A stretch of DNA of 58,639 bases from Syntrophaceae bacterium UBA5744 (GTDB lineage: Bacteria; Desulfobacterota; Syntrophia; Syntrophales; UBA2192), in assembly GCA_002419215.1 (NCBI GenBank), contig DIFQ01000064.1, positions 1 through 58,639 on the forward strand, read 5' to 3'. Position numbers and translations under genes: made by a program. A model generated the notes under the pieces. That model did not search any database. It was not told the origin of the DNA and worked only from the letters and a program-made list of their open reading frames with translations. Below, piece by piece: positions 16,984 to 25,573 of the stretch. Each line of letters opens with the position of its first letter. Position 1 is the stretch's first letter.

Positions 16984-19900
16984 ATGATCGGATCGACCGA
17001 AAGCAAGCCCGGAGAGAGAAAGGATACCGTCAAAAGGAGCGTGAAAACGATGAAGATCAAGCACATCATCTGCCTGTTGGGCGCCCTCACCGGCCTGTTC
17101 TTCGCCGGCCAGGCCGCAGCCCAGGACGCAACGGACGAGTCAGGGCTCTTCACGGCCGTCGCCCCCGATGCCATGATCGTCCTCGACCTTTCCGGTAGCA
17201 TGAAATGGAACCCGCCCGGGGACCATGATTCGTGGAACAATCCGACCAATCTCTACAGCAACTCCTCCTGTTCGGGCCCCTTCTACGGCGATCAGGCGAA
17301 TCCGGGCTATACGACCCTGTGCTCGCGCTACGAGATCGCCCGGAAGACCCTTTTCAACATCCTGGACGACAATCGCGACGGGACCGTCAACACAAACGAC
17401 GAGACGAGCACGAACATCCGTTTCGGCCTCGGGAAGTTCCAGGGGAGCTCCTATGTCAAGCTGCGCGACATCGCAACAAAATATTCCCAGATCTACTGCG
17501 GCAACACCACCTCCTGCACCGTGGACCAGGCCGCGGAGGGTACCTCCAACATCCGCAACTGGATGAGCTACTCCAACGTCGTCGGGGCCACCCCCCTCGT
17601 GTCGGCCCTCTCGGGCGTGAAGGTCTATCTCGACAGCCACAAAACGACCGATCCCTACCAGAGCTGCCGCCAGAAGTTCGTCATCCTCGTCTCCGACGGG
17701 GCCGACACGATGAGCTGCAGCGGCGCGGGCTACGACACGCAGGCCGACCAGTACAAGCGCAGGCGCGACTCGGTGCTGGCGGCCAAGGCCCTGGCCGAGG
17801 CGGGCTACAAGGTCTTCATCATCGGCATGGGCAGCAGCATGCCCGATTATTTGAAGAACACGCTCAACTGGATGGCCTACTGGGGCGGGACGGACAACCC
17901 GCTGGTGCCCAACTCGGGCTCGACGTCCGGTTTCGATCCCGCCACGGTCACCTCCTGCGGCGGCTCCTCCACGACGGGCATCTGCGACGGCTCCAGCGAC
18001 CAGTGCTTCGCCGCCTCCAACGACCCGGGGACGGCCGCGCTTACCGGCTACGCCTTCATCGCCAACAACGCCGCGGAGCTCGAGGCGGCCCTCCGGCAGG
18101 CCGTCAATCACATCCGCGAGGCGACGTACTCCTTCACGCAGGCCTCCGTGGCCTCCACGCGGCTCGTCGACGAGAACTACCTCTACGAGGCCACCTTCCA
18201 GCCCGCAAACGGGGAGCCCTTCTGGCAGGGCCACATCAAGAAGTACAACATCAACACCGACGGCAGCATCGGGAGCGTGGCCTGGGACGCCGGCACGGTG
18301 CTCCAGTCGGCGTCGGCCTCCTCGCGGGCCATCTACACCTACAAGTCCGGCTCGCTGACCTCCTTCACCACGTCGAACATCTCGAGCACGGACCTCAACG
18401 TGGCCGACGACACGAGGCGAAACGAAGTCGTGGGGTTCATCCGGGGCGAGAGCGCCTACAACCCGGACAACTGGAAGCTGGGCGACACCTTCCGCTCCAA
18501 CCCGATCACGGTGGGCACGCCCGCGCAGTACTTCCGGGACACCCGGGACTCGGCCAACGCCTTCGCGGCCTTCCGTACCCAAAACGTCCGCTCGACGGCA
18601 AACGGCAAGCGGATCGTCGTGGCCGGCGCCAATGACGGCCAGCTCCATGCCTTCCGCACCAGCGACGGGGCCGAGCTCTGGAGTTTCATTGCGCCGAACC
18701 TCATGAGCAAGCTCAAGGACATCGCCCACTCCACGCACCCCACGGGCCTGACCCACCAGTACTACGTCGACGGCCCCATCAGTGTCGCCGACGTGTGGCT
18801 GGGAACCGGCGACGGAACGACCAAGAGCGTCTCCGACTGGAAGACCCTGCTGGTCTTCGCCCAGGGCAGGGGCGCAACGCAGACCCTCTGGAGCTCGTCG
18901 GGTTCCTGCGACGGCGGCTTCAGCAACGTCTATTCGGCCACAACCCCCTATTACTGCGGCTACCACGCCCTGGACATCACGAACACGGCCGCCCCCGCTT
19001 ACAAATGGCGCATCTCGCCTTCGGCAAGCCAGGCCCCTTACCTGGGCGACCCTTGGAGCAAGATGATGGTGCACCGCGTGAAGGTCGGCGGACAGGAGAA
19101 GTGGGTCGGGTTTATCGGCGGGGGACACAACTACTCGAGCTGTACCGGGACGGGCTGCGACACCCGCGGGAAAGGCTTCTTCGTCGTCGAGCTGGCCACC
19201 GGCAACGTCCTGTGGAGTTACACCCAGGCCGACAACGCGAACATGGCCTATGCGATCCCCGGGACCCCGACGACGATCGACTCCGACAACGACGGCTTCA
19301 TCGACGTGGCCTACATCGGCGACATGGGCGGCAACCTCTGGCGCTTCAGGCTCTGCTTCGCCGCAGACGGATCCTCCTGCTCGACGTCGAACTGGAGCGG
19401 CTCCCGGCTTTTCGCCCGGGAGGCCGGCATCGGCCCCGTCTACGATGCCCCGACGGCCACGCGCGACGCCGGCGGCAACATCTGGCTCTACTGGGGCACC
19501 GGCGACAAGGCCGAACCCATCGTCACGGGCACTATCACGGACCGTCTCTTCGGCGTGAAGGACAAGACGCTCTCCGGCACGCTGCAGCTGAGCATCCTCG
19601 AGAACATCACGAGCAGCACCTACACCGACAACGCCACCAAGAGCGGCTGGTACATCAACCTCTCGGGGACCGGCGAGAAGTGCCTCTCCGACCCGTCCAT
19701 CTTCGGGGGCCAGGTCTACTTCACGACCTATACCCCCGCGAGCGCCGACAGCGACCCCTGCAGCCAGGCGGGCACGGCCAAGCTCTACGCCGTCAACTAC
19801 CTGAGCGGCGCCGGGTCCCTGACCGGCGGCAGCCGGAGCCTGACGCTCGGCGTGGGCATTCCCACGGCGCCCGTCCTGTCCACGAACCCCTACAGCAGCA

Positions 19901-20031
19901 CGCCGGACCTCTATGTCACAGTGAGCGGCGGTGCGGGGATCGGCTCGAACACCCAGAAGGCGAACGTCACTCCCCCCTCGATCGCCAACCGGACCAACAT
20001 TCTGTACTGGAGGGATCGGCGGATTCAGTAG
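16984..20031 (+). CDS. PilY1/PilC-type pilus adhesin with VWA domain
   Basis: 1,015 residues. Signal peptide (IICLLGALTGLFFAGQAAAQ). It has a von Willebrand A domain with MIDAS DLSGSM (D68, S70, S72) and a C-terminal beta-propeller of the Neisseria PilC type. A calcium loop DSDNDGFID sits in the propeller, like the one that controls retraction in Pseudomonas PilY1. It is probably exported and acts with type IV pili; pilT lies at 32 kb but no other pil genes are near. Two starts are possible: ATG 16984 (GGAGG, five bases) or ATG 17050 (AAGGAG), which gives a more usual signal peptide. A sigma-54 site precedes it. Confidence 0.88.
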   Translation: MIGSTESKPGERKDTVKRSVKTMKIKHIICLLGALTGLFFAGQAAAQDATDESGLFTAVAPDAMIVLDLSGSMKWNPPGDHDSWNNPTNLYSNSSCSGPFYGDQANPGYTTLCSRYEIARKTLFNILDDNRDGTVNTNDETSTNIRFGLGKFQGSSYVKLRDIATKYSQIYCGNTTSCTVDQAAEGTSNIRNWMSYSNVVGATPLVSALSGVKVYLDSHKTTDPYQSCRQKFVILVSDGADTMSCSGAGYDTQADQYKRRRDSVLAAKALAEAGYKVFIIGMGSSMPDYLKNTLNWMAYWGGTDNPLVPNSGSTSGFDPATVTSCGGSSTTGICDGSSDQCFAASNDPGTAALTGYAFIANNAAELEAALRQAVNHIREATYSFTQASVASTRLVDENYLYEATFQPANGEPFWQGHIKKYNINTDGSIGSVAWDAGTVLQSASASSRAIYTYKSGSLTSFTTSNISSTDLNVADDTRRNEVVGFIRGESAYNPDNWKLGDTFRSNPITVGTPAQYFRDTRDSANAFAAFRTQNVRSTANGKRIVVAGANDGQLHAFRTSDGAELWSFIAPNLMSKLKDIAHSTHPTGLTHQYYVDGPISVADVWLGTGDGTTKSVSDWKTLLVFAQGRGATQTLWSSSGSCDGGFSNVYSATTPYYCGYHALDITNTAAPAYKWRISPSASQAPYLGDPWSKMMVHRVKVGGQEKWVGFIGGGHNYSSCTGTGCDTRGKGFFVVELATGNVLWSYTQADNANMAYAIPGTPTTIDSDNDGFIDVAYIGDMGGNLWRFRLCFAADGSSCSTSNWSGSRLFAREAGIGPVYDAPTATRDAGGNIWLYWGTGDKAEPIVTGTITDRLFGVKDKTLSGTLQLSILENITSSTYTDNATKSGWYINLSGTGEKCLSDPSIFGGQVYFTTYTPASADSDPCSQAGTAKLYAVNYLSGAGSLTGGSRSLTLGVGIPTAPVLSTNPYSSTPDLYVTVSGGAGIGSNTQKANVTPPSIANRTNILYWRDRRIQ

Positions 20032-20054
20032 ACCCGGAGAGAGACCGCCGAAAA

Positions 20055-20084
20055 AAAGGCCGCCCCGGTGACTGGGCGGCCTTT
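20055..20084. terminator. Bidirectional terminator
   Basis: AAAGGCCGCCC, eight-base loop, GGGCGGCCTTT. An A-run on the left gives a T-run on the minus strand. Serves the convergent PilY1 and thioesterase genes. Confidence 0.85.
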
Positions 20085-20110
20085 CACGTTGCAGGGATGT
20101 CCCCGCGGCT

Positions 20111-20545
20111 TCAGAAACCCTTCGCCTCCAGATCGGCAATGCGCGTCTTCAGCTTTGCCGGCAGGTGCGCCTTCCGGTTCTGCCGGTAATCGAAGCAGAC
20201 CATGGTCCCCTCCCCCTCGGCAGCGAGTTTGCCGAGACCGTGGCTGAAGATGACGTAGGCCATGACAAAGCGATCCTCTTCGACCCGGGTCACCTTCACC
20301 CCCACGGACACCCTGTCCGGGTAGGTAAGGGGCGCCCGATAGCGGCAGGAGATGGCTCCGAGGATGGGCCCGAGAGGATCGCGGCCCAGGAATTCCGGAA
20401 TACCCAGTCTTTCGAAGTAGAGAATCCTGGCTGTTTCCATGTACCGGAAATAGACGGCGTGGTTGAGATGGCCGAAGGCATCCATCTCGCCCCAGGCGAC
20501 GGGAATTTCAACAACGACGGGATAGCCCGCCAATTCCTTTTTCAT
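20111..20545 (-). CDS. Hotdog-fold acyl-CoA thioesterase (4HBT/YbgC type)
   Basis: 144 residues. The signature AWGEMDAFGHLNHAVYFRYMETAR carries the catalytic aspartate (D22) and the GHLNH turn of the 4-hydroxybenzoyl-CoA thioesterase family. Cleaves acyl- or aroyl-CoA; substrate unknown. Start ATG 20545 has GGAGG eight bases upstream; the longer frame is not conserved. Stand-alone gene. Confidence 0.9.
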   Translation of the reverse strand: MKKELAGYPVVVEIPVAWGEMDAFGHLNHAVYFRYMETARILYFERLGIPEFLGRDPLGPILGAISCRYRAPLTYPDRVSVGVKVTRVEEDRFVMAYVIFSHGLGKLAAEGEGTMVCFDYRQNRKAHLPAKLKTRIADLEAKGF

Positions 20546-20956
20546 CGCGAACCCTCCAAAGAAACTGGAATGACCTTCATCATAACAGATCGCCTTGCCC
20601 CGCTCAATCAAAGGTCCCGAAAGAACCCGTCAGCTGGCAGGAGAAGGTCGTGGCCAGGCGGAACTTTCGGCCCGAGCAAGCCGCAAATGCAGGCGATACC
20701 GACAAGACGGCAATCCTCTAACCCCGGAGGCACTCCACGGCGGGACACAGGAAATGAGCCCCTCAGGGGCAGATCGGCAACTACAAATCGTGCCGGTCCA
20801 ATATGGAACAGTATCGTCAACATATTGAATTTAGTTAATAATTCAAGGCTGCCCCTTCCAATAACACAACCTGCCGGGGCCCCTACCCTGTCCCGCCGAC
20901 GAGGCATAATGATGTAACATATTGTATTGAAATGGATTTCTTGCTTGCCCTTCCCC
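20546..20956. other. Intergenic region upstream of the small membrane protein
   Basis: No gene recognised. It contains an inverted repeat TTGAATT-N8-AATTCAA at 20825-20846 and two copies of AACATATTG (about 20819 and 20918). These lie within 140 bases upstream of the sigma-54 site at 20957, where an enhancer-binding protein would be expected to bind. Confidence 0.5.
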
Positions 20957-20972
20957 TGGTACGCTCGATGCT
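20957..20972 (+). promoter_or_regulatory. Candidate sigma-54 promoter of the small membrane protein
   Basis: TGGTACGCTCGATGCT: GG and GC are ten bases apart and the -24 half is TGGTACG. It lies 36 bases before the ATG at 21008. Confidence 0.72.
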
Positions 20973-21007
20973 CTCTAGTCGTGCAACGATAACGGAGGAA
21001 CAAAGCA

Positions 21008-21250
21008 ATGCACGCAACGATAGCCGAGAGACTGACATACCGGGACCAAATCAGCAACCAGCAGACGGCAATTGACGGCTGTATCTACGACCAGATTGTG
21101 GAAGTGGAATCCCCCGATGACAGCAAAGCCTTCATCATCATCATCGATGGCCTGATGCTTCTGATGGTCTACCTGGCCCCCGTAGCCGTCTTCGGCTGCC
21201 TGGTCGCCCCGGTTGTCGCCCGCCTGTTGAGCATGCCCGTCCCTCACTGA
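21008..21250 (+). CDS. Small membrane protein, unknown function
   Basis: 80 residues. A hydrophilic N-terminal half (about 1-40) is followed by a long hydrophobic C-terminal stretch (FIIIIDGLMLLMVYLAPVAVF and beyond) that can make one or two membrane helices. Good Shine-Dalgarno (GGAGG). It has its own sigma-54 promoter and its own terminator, which makes a real gene likely although I recognise no family. It is divergent from nothing and faces the CsgD-like regulator tail to tail. Confidence 0.72.
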   Translation: MHATIAERLTYRDQISNQQTAIDGCIYDQIVEVESPDDSKAFIIIIDGLMLLMVYLAPVAVFGCLVAPVVARLLSMPVPH

Positions 21251-21271
21251 ACGGCACAGGTTGCCCTCCTG

Positions 21272-21318
21272 AGCCGCCGGGAACAGCTCTCGCCTTCAGC
21301 TGGTCCCGGCGGCTTTTC
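21272..21318 (+). terminator. Rho-independent terminator after the small membrane protein
   Basis: AGCCGCCGGGA pairs with TCCCGGCGGCT, then TTTCTTTG. The 21-base loop itself holds CAGCT and AGCTG. Confidence 0.82.
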
Positions 21319-21477
21319 TTTGCTGATCGGGAAGCGAAGCTCCCCGCCGGCAAGGCGGGGCCCGCGGGACACGCCCCCGGTCAAGGCGGGCGTCGCGGAA
21401 AGGCAGATCTCACGGCCGTGCCGGTCCCTCCCTGGGCGAGGGGCCGACACCTGATCCATGCGGGGCCCGGGCCTGCC

Positions 21478-22167
21478 CTACGTCAGGCAGAAAAACCTCT
21501 CCACGTGCTCGTGGACCCACAGGGAGGCCTGCACCCGGTTCCGGGTCTTGATCTTGCGGAAGATATTGTACAGGTGAGTTCGAACGGTATGGCTGCTGAT
21601 ATTGAGCCGTGCGGCAATGTCCTTGTTGTTGAGGCCTCCGGCCATCATGAACAGGATGTGAAACTCCCTCGGGCTGAGCGGGTGCCCCTCTACATGAGCC
21701 TGACCGGCCCTCGTCCGCATGAAGTGCGCAGGAGGCCCTTCCGGCGCGGATCTCCGATCGAGCAACAGGTCCCGGACGGCCAGGAGGAACTGATCCGACG
21801 AATCGCAACGATAAAGAAAGCCGCAAGTGCGGCCCGGGGTTTCTTCCCTGTCGGGCGCACTCCCATTGGAGTTTTCCTGGAAAAGCCGGGCAAAAAGACC
21901 GGAAAAAAGAAACCCGTTCCCCCTGGCCCCGGGTTGCCTGTCGACGATCATGGCCTGGATTCGGCGATCGAGGGCATCGAAGAGAAACAACCGGCTCTCC
22001 GGCGGCTCGAGCTGGCCGCTCAAGGCCTCCATCTGTTCGAAGGACACCGCCTCGCAGCGGACGCCCGTTTCCCTGGCGAGAAAGCACGCCAGGGCCTCAT
22101 TGTCCAGGTGGCGTGAACCGGTGATATAGATCGCCTTGCCCTCGATGACAATGTCACAGCCATTCAT
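21478..22167 (-). CDS. CsgD-like LuxR-family transcription regulator
   Basis: 229 residues. C-terminal LuxR helix-turn-helix: LSPREFHILFMMAGGLNNKD, then ARLNISSHTVRTHLYNIFRK, and IKTRNRVQASLWVHEHV, close in pattern to E. coli CsgD. The N-terminal half resembles the CsgD receiver-like domain and lacks the usual phospho-aspartate pattern. CsgD-type proteins control curli, polysaccharide and biofilm. ATG 22167 (GAGGGGG upstream) starts four bases after the degenerate kinase gene, so the two are in one transcript; the longer frame to 22194 overlaps that gene. Confidence 0.85.
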   Translation of the reverse strand: MNGCDIVIEGKAIYITGSRHLDNEALACFLARETGVRCEAVSFEQMEALSGQLEPPESRLFLFDALDRRIQAMIVDRQPGARGNGFLFSGLFARLFQENSNGSAPDREETPGRTCGFLYRCDSSDQFLLAVRDLLLDRRSAPEGPPAHFMRTRAGQAHVEGHPLSPREFHILFMMAGGLNNKDIAARLNISSHTVRTHLYNIFRKIKTRNRVQASLWVHEHVERFFCLT

Positions 22168-22171
22168 GGGT

Positions 22172-23824
22172 CTACCCCCTCTTTCCTTCTTCATCGCGCC
22201 GGATCGCCTGGCGGACTTTCTGGAACAGTTCCGGAATCAGGAAGGGCTTCTGCAGAAATCCCCTGCACCCCTGCGCGAGCAGTTCGCGAACATCATCGGG
22301 CAGGCTGTAGCCGCTTACGATGATCACGGACACATGGGGATCCATGCGCTTCAAGTCCCTGAATGTCTCCGCGCCTCCCATGCCGGGCATGATCATGTCC
22401 AGCATGACCAGGTCGACATCGCCTTCCCATGCCTCGTAGATCTCAATGGCCTCCCGGCCGCTGAAGGCCGTGAGAACCTGGTAACCCGCTGTCTCCAGGA
22501 TCTCCCGAATCACCTCGATCAGGACCTCGTCGTCATCCACCAGAAGGATCGTCCCGCCCGATGAGCCGGCTTCGCGCCGGACCGTTGCCCCGGGGGCCAG
22601 TGATTCGGAGGCGGGAAGAAGGATGTGCAGGACGGGCGGAAATCCCTCGTCGCCGCTGATCGTCATGACTCCGTCATGGCTCTGGACGATGCATTGCGCA
22701 TAGGTAATGCTGAGACTGTCCCGCAGGCCGATCTCGTTCATCAGGGAAGAAAGACGAAGGGCCCTCGGCCGGCCGGCCGGCCCCGGTACTGCGGCGTTTG
22801 CGGCCAGGGTCACCTTGACGTACCGCCCCGGTTTGACCCGATAGAGGGTCGATTCCGGTGCGAACAGGCACGCGTTTTCGGCTTCGATATGGAACTCGGA
22901 GCTCTTCGGGGACATCTGCTGCAGGTGAATGTAAAGGTGGATGAGCATCTTCTCGAGCTGGATCCGTTCGACCTCGACGGCCCAGAGATTTTCCTCGAGC
23001 TTCCTTCGCACGGTGATCCCGCCCCGGGTGTTGGCGAATATGGTGGAGGTCTTGCGAAGGATCTCGTTCAGATCGACCGGTTTGGACTCTTTCCTCCTGC
23101 CGCCGGCAAAGCTCTGGATCCTGAGCAGGAGCTCCCTGCCGGAGCGCGCCTCCTGCTCGATGGCCTGAAGCTGCTTGACGAAGGGAGAATCCACCCCCTG
23201 GGAGGGTTCCAGCAGGCCCTGCAGCCCCTCGACAATCCCGTTCATGATGAGGGCAAGGCCGCTGGTGAGGATGCTGACCGAGTCGATCTTCGTGTATTGC
23301 AGCTCCGATTCGATGCGGCTTCGCTCGGCTACATTCTCGTAGGTCGTCAGCAGACGGCCGTCGGCCAGGGCTACAAAGTGGACCTGGCAAAGGCGTCTGC
23401 CGCCTCGCTTGGTCTGGACGGCGATCACGGTTTCCCGGTGCATCCCTCCCGCCTTCGGGGTGCGGGCGTGGAAAAGCTGGTCGAGCATGTTGTTCGAGAC
23501 GGGTTTGTGCACGAACTTTTCGAACCAGGACCGGATATCGGGGATGTCCTGGATCTCATATCCGAACATTTCCCCGAATTTTCCGTTGATGTAATCGACG
23601 GTGAAGTCGGATCGCACGGTCAGAACGCCAAAGGGCATCTGCTCCATGAAATCCCTGCATGCGTCAGACTGCGAGGGTGGACCTGTTTTCCCCGGATGAG
23701 AACCGGACGGGTCTGCTTCAGGGATGGGGCACCCCGTTTTCCTGTCGCACTCGCTGCTTTCGCTCATTTGAGCTTTCCTCTCGGCATCATCCTTGCCTCG
23801 CGCCGGAAAATATCTGACTGACAT
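22172..23824 (-). CDS. Hybrid histidine-kinase-like protein with degenerate kinase core
   Basis: 550 residues. PAS-like domain (about 55-165), HisKA-like helices, HATPase-like region (about 260-410), and an intact receiver (421-550; D476, K526). In the place of the phospho-accepting His (AHDFNN in relatives) the sequence reads ALIMNG, i.e. Leu192. The N box lacks its asparagine (LIHLYIHLQQM) and the DxGxG box is missing. So autophosphorylation is unlikely; it may serve as a phosphate sink or scaffold through the receiver. ATG 23824 has GAGGTGA. A sigma-54 site lies 37 bases upstream. Confidence 0.85.
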   Translation of the reverse strand: MSVRYFPARGKDDAERKAQMSESSECDRKTGCPIPEADPSGSHPGKTGPPSQSDACRDFMEQMPFGVLTVRSDFTVDYINGKFGEMFGYEIQDIPDIRSWFEKFVHKPVSNNMLDQLFHARTPKAGGMHRETVIAVQTKRGGRRLCQVHFVALADGRLLTTYENVAERSRIESELQYTKIDSVSILTSGLALIMNGIVEGLQGLLEPSQGVDSPFVKQLQAIEQEARSGRELLLRIQSFAGGRRKESKPVDLNEILRKTSTIFANTRGGITVRRKLEENLWAVEVERIQLEKMLIHLYIHLQQMSPKSSEFHIEAENACLFAPESTLYRVKPGRYVKVTLAANAAVPGPAGRPRALRLSSLMNEIGLRDSLSITYAQCIVQSHDGVMTISGDEGFPPVLHILLPASESLAPGATVRREAGSSGGTILLVDDDEVLIEVIREILETAGYQVLTAFSGREAIEIYEAWEGDVDLVMLDMIMPGMGGAETFRDLKRMDPHVSVIIVSGYSLPDDVRELLAQGCRGFLQKPFLIPELFQKVRQAIRRDEEGKRG

Positions 23825-23860
23825 GACGTCACCTCGGCTGTGATGGTTGACGTCCTGTAG

Positions 23861-23876
23861 AGCACCAGTCGTACCA
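23861..23876 (-). promoter_or_regulatory. Candidate sigma-54 promoter of the degenerate kinase / CsgD-like operon
   Basis: On the minus strand TGGTACGACTGGTGCT, with GG and GC ten bases apart. It is 37 bases upstream of ATG 23824. Confidence 0.72.
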
Positions 23877-24205
23877 TTGTCGTAACGCACGAATTCATGA
23901 ATGATCACGAGACTTTGCATTCAAGCACCCTTGAAGGCCCGCGGCCGGGGCGCCAGTGCCCCTATGCCGGAATGGACAATTCGCGGGGGGAATATTCAAT
24001 CATTTCGAATAGAAAGGGGAATTTGTGCCACTATGGGATGGTCCGGCGCGAACAACCGGATGATGAGCGAAAAAGATTCGGGAGGGTTTGGCATCGGACT
24101 GCGTGCCGGACTGCCCTCATGAGACCCTGCGCGCAGGGAGGATGTCCGGCGATCCTGCCCGGCCCTTCCCACCCGGGGAAAGGCCGGTTCGCCACAGGGA
24201 AGGGA
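23877..24205. other. Regulatory gap between the NtrC-type gene and the kinase-like operon
   Basis: No gene seen. It contains ATTCATGAAT (23893-23902) and the inverted repeat TTCAAG-CACC-CTTGAA (23920-23935), 44-59 bases upstream of the sigma-54 -24 element. Either could be an activator site. Confidence 0.5.
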
Positions 24206-25573
24206 TCACTCCACCCCGTAGGAGGCGAGCTTGCGCCGCAAGGTATTGAGGCCGATGCCGAGAAGCTTTGCCGTCCGGAGCTTGTTGTGGGTTGTTTCCT
24301 CATAAGCCTGGAGGATGTGCGCACGCTCCGCCTCGGCCAGGGGGACGATCGGTCCTCCCGTCGGGACGGCCTGTTGCCGCCGGGCCGGTTTCGCTCCCCG
24401 CAGGTACTCGGGAAGGAACCGTGCCGCGATGGATCTGTGCTGTGCGAGGTTGCAGGATGACTGGATGATGGAACGCAGTTCCCGGACGTTTCCGGGATAA
24501 TCGTAATTCATGAGAATCTGAAGGGCGTCCTCCTCGATCTGACGATCCTCTTCCGCCCGGAATTCCCGCAGGAAGGTGCTGATGAGAAAGGGAATGTCTT
24601 CCCTGCGCTCCCGCAGGGGGATGAGCCTCAGCCAGGCCCCTTTCAGACGGTAGTACAGGTCTTTGCGGAACAGTCCCTTGGCGAGCAGCTTGTCCAGATC
24701 GGCATTGGTTGCCGCAATGAAGCGCACATCCACCTTGCGGGCCGTGCTGGTGCCGAGTTTGATGATCTCGCCTTCCTGCAGGACCCGGAGCAGCTTTCCC
24801 TGAAAGTCCAGGGGCAAATCCCCGATCTCGTCCAGAAACAGCGTCCCGCGGTTCGAGTGCTCGATGTACCCCGCCCGATCCTTTTCCGCTCCGGTGAAGG
24901 CCCCTTTCGTGTGGCCGAAAAACTCGGCGTCAAAAAGACTCCCCGACAGCGATGCCATGTTGATCGAGGTGAAAGGGAACGATGCCCGGGGAGAAGATCG
25001 ATGGATCGCCCGGGCCAGGAGCTCCTTCCCCGTTCCGCTCTCTCCGGTGATGAGGGCGGGCACATCGCTTGCGGCGTGAAGCTCCGCCTCCTTCAGCAGG
25101 CGCAACATCTTTTCCGAACGGGTGACGATCGGCGCAAAGGCGTCCTTGTGCTTGATCTGGGGAAGGCTGCCGGTCTTGCCGACGGACAGGACCTCCAGGA
25201 GGCGGCGCCTCTCCTGCGCCCGCTTGATCTTGGAGACGAGCTCGTCCCGCGAGACGGGTTTCGTGAGATAGTCGTAAGCGCCTTTCTGGAGGCACTCGAC
25301 GGCCATCCTGGCGTCGTTGACGGCCGTCACCATGATGCACTCCGTGTCGGGGCTGGCGCTCTTGATGATCTCCAGCAGTTGCACCCCGTTGATCCAGGGC
25401 ATCGTGATGTCGATGAGCGCAACGGCATAGCGGTCGCCCTGCTGAACGGACTGCGCCGCAATGCGGGGGTCGCTCTCCACGCGGATTTCCCGGATCCCCG
25501 AACTGATCAGGCCCCGCTTTATGCTGTCGAGAAAATCCATTTCATCATCGATGACAAGAATACTTTCGTTCAT
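24206..25573 (-). CDS. Sigma-54-dependent response regulator (NtrC family)
   Basis: 455 residues. Receiver domain (1-120; phospho-acceptor D55 in LIDITMP) and AAA+ domain with Walker A GESGTGKE. The sigma-54 contact loop GAFTGA and the Walker B region LFLDEIGDLPL are intact. A Fis-type helix-turn-helix ends the protein (NKLRTAKLLGIGLNTLRRKL). Its start overlaps the stop of the giant PAS kinase by four bases (ATGA), so the pair is one two-component system. It is the natural candidate activator for the nearby sigma-54 promoters. Confidence 0.95.
   Translation of the reverse strand: MNESILVIDDEMDFLDSIKRGLISSGIREIRVESDPRIAAQSVQQGDRYAVALIDITMPWINGVQLLEIIKSASPDTECIMVTAVNDARMAVECLQKGAYDYLTKPVSRDELVSKIKRAQERRRLLEVLSVGKTGSLPQIKHKDAFAPIVTRSEKMLRLLKEAELHAASDVPALITGESGTGKELLARAIHRSSPRASFPFTSINMASLSGSLFDAEFFGHTKGAFTGAEKDRAGYIEHSNRGTLFLDEIGDLPLDFQGKLLRVLQEGEIIKLGTSTARKVDVRFIAATNADLDKLLAKGLFRKDLYYRLKGAWLRLIPLRERREDIPFLISTFLREFRAEEDRQIEEDALQILMNYDYPGNVRELRSIIQSSCNLAQHRSIAARFLPEYLRGAKPARRQQAVPTGGPIVPLAEAERAHILQAYEETTHNKLRTAKLLGIGLNTLRRKLASYGVE

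Noticed and set aside
17140..20139. 999-codon minus-strand frame opposite the PilY1-like gene
   Set aside because: Val/Gly/Asp/Arg-rich shadow with no family motif; the plus frame has a signal peptide, VWA and propeller motifs.
23861..24120. Small plus-strand frames in the regulatory gap
   Set aside because: They overlap the sigma-54 site and lack ribosome sites.
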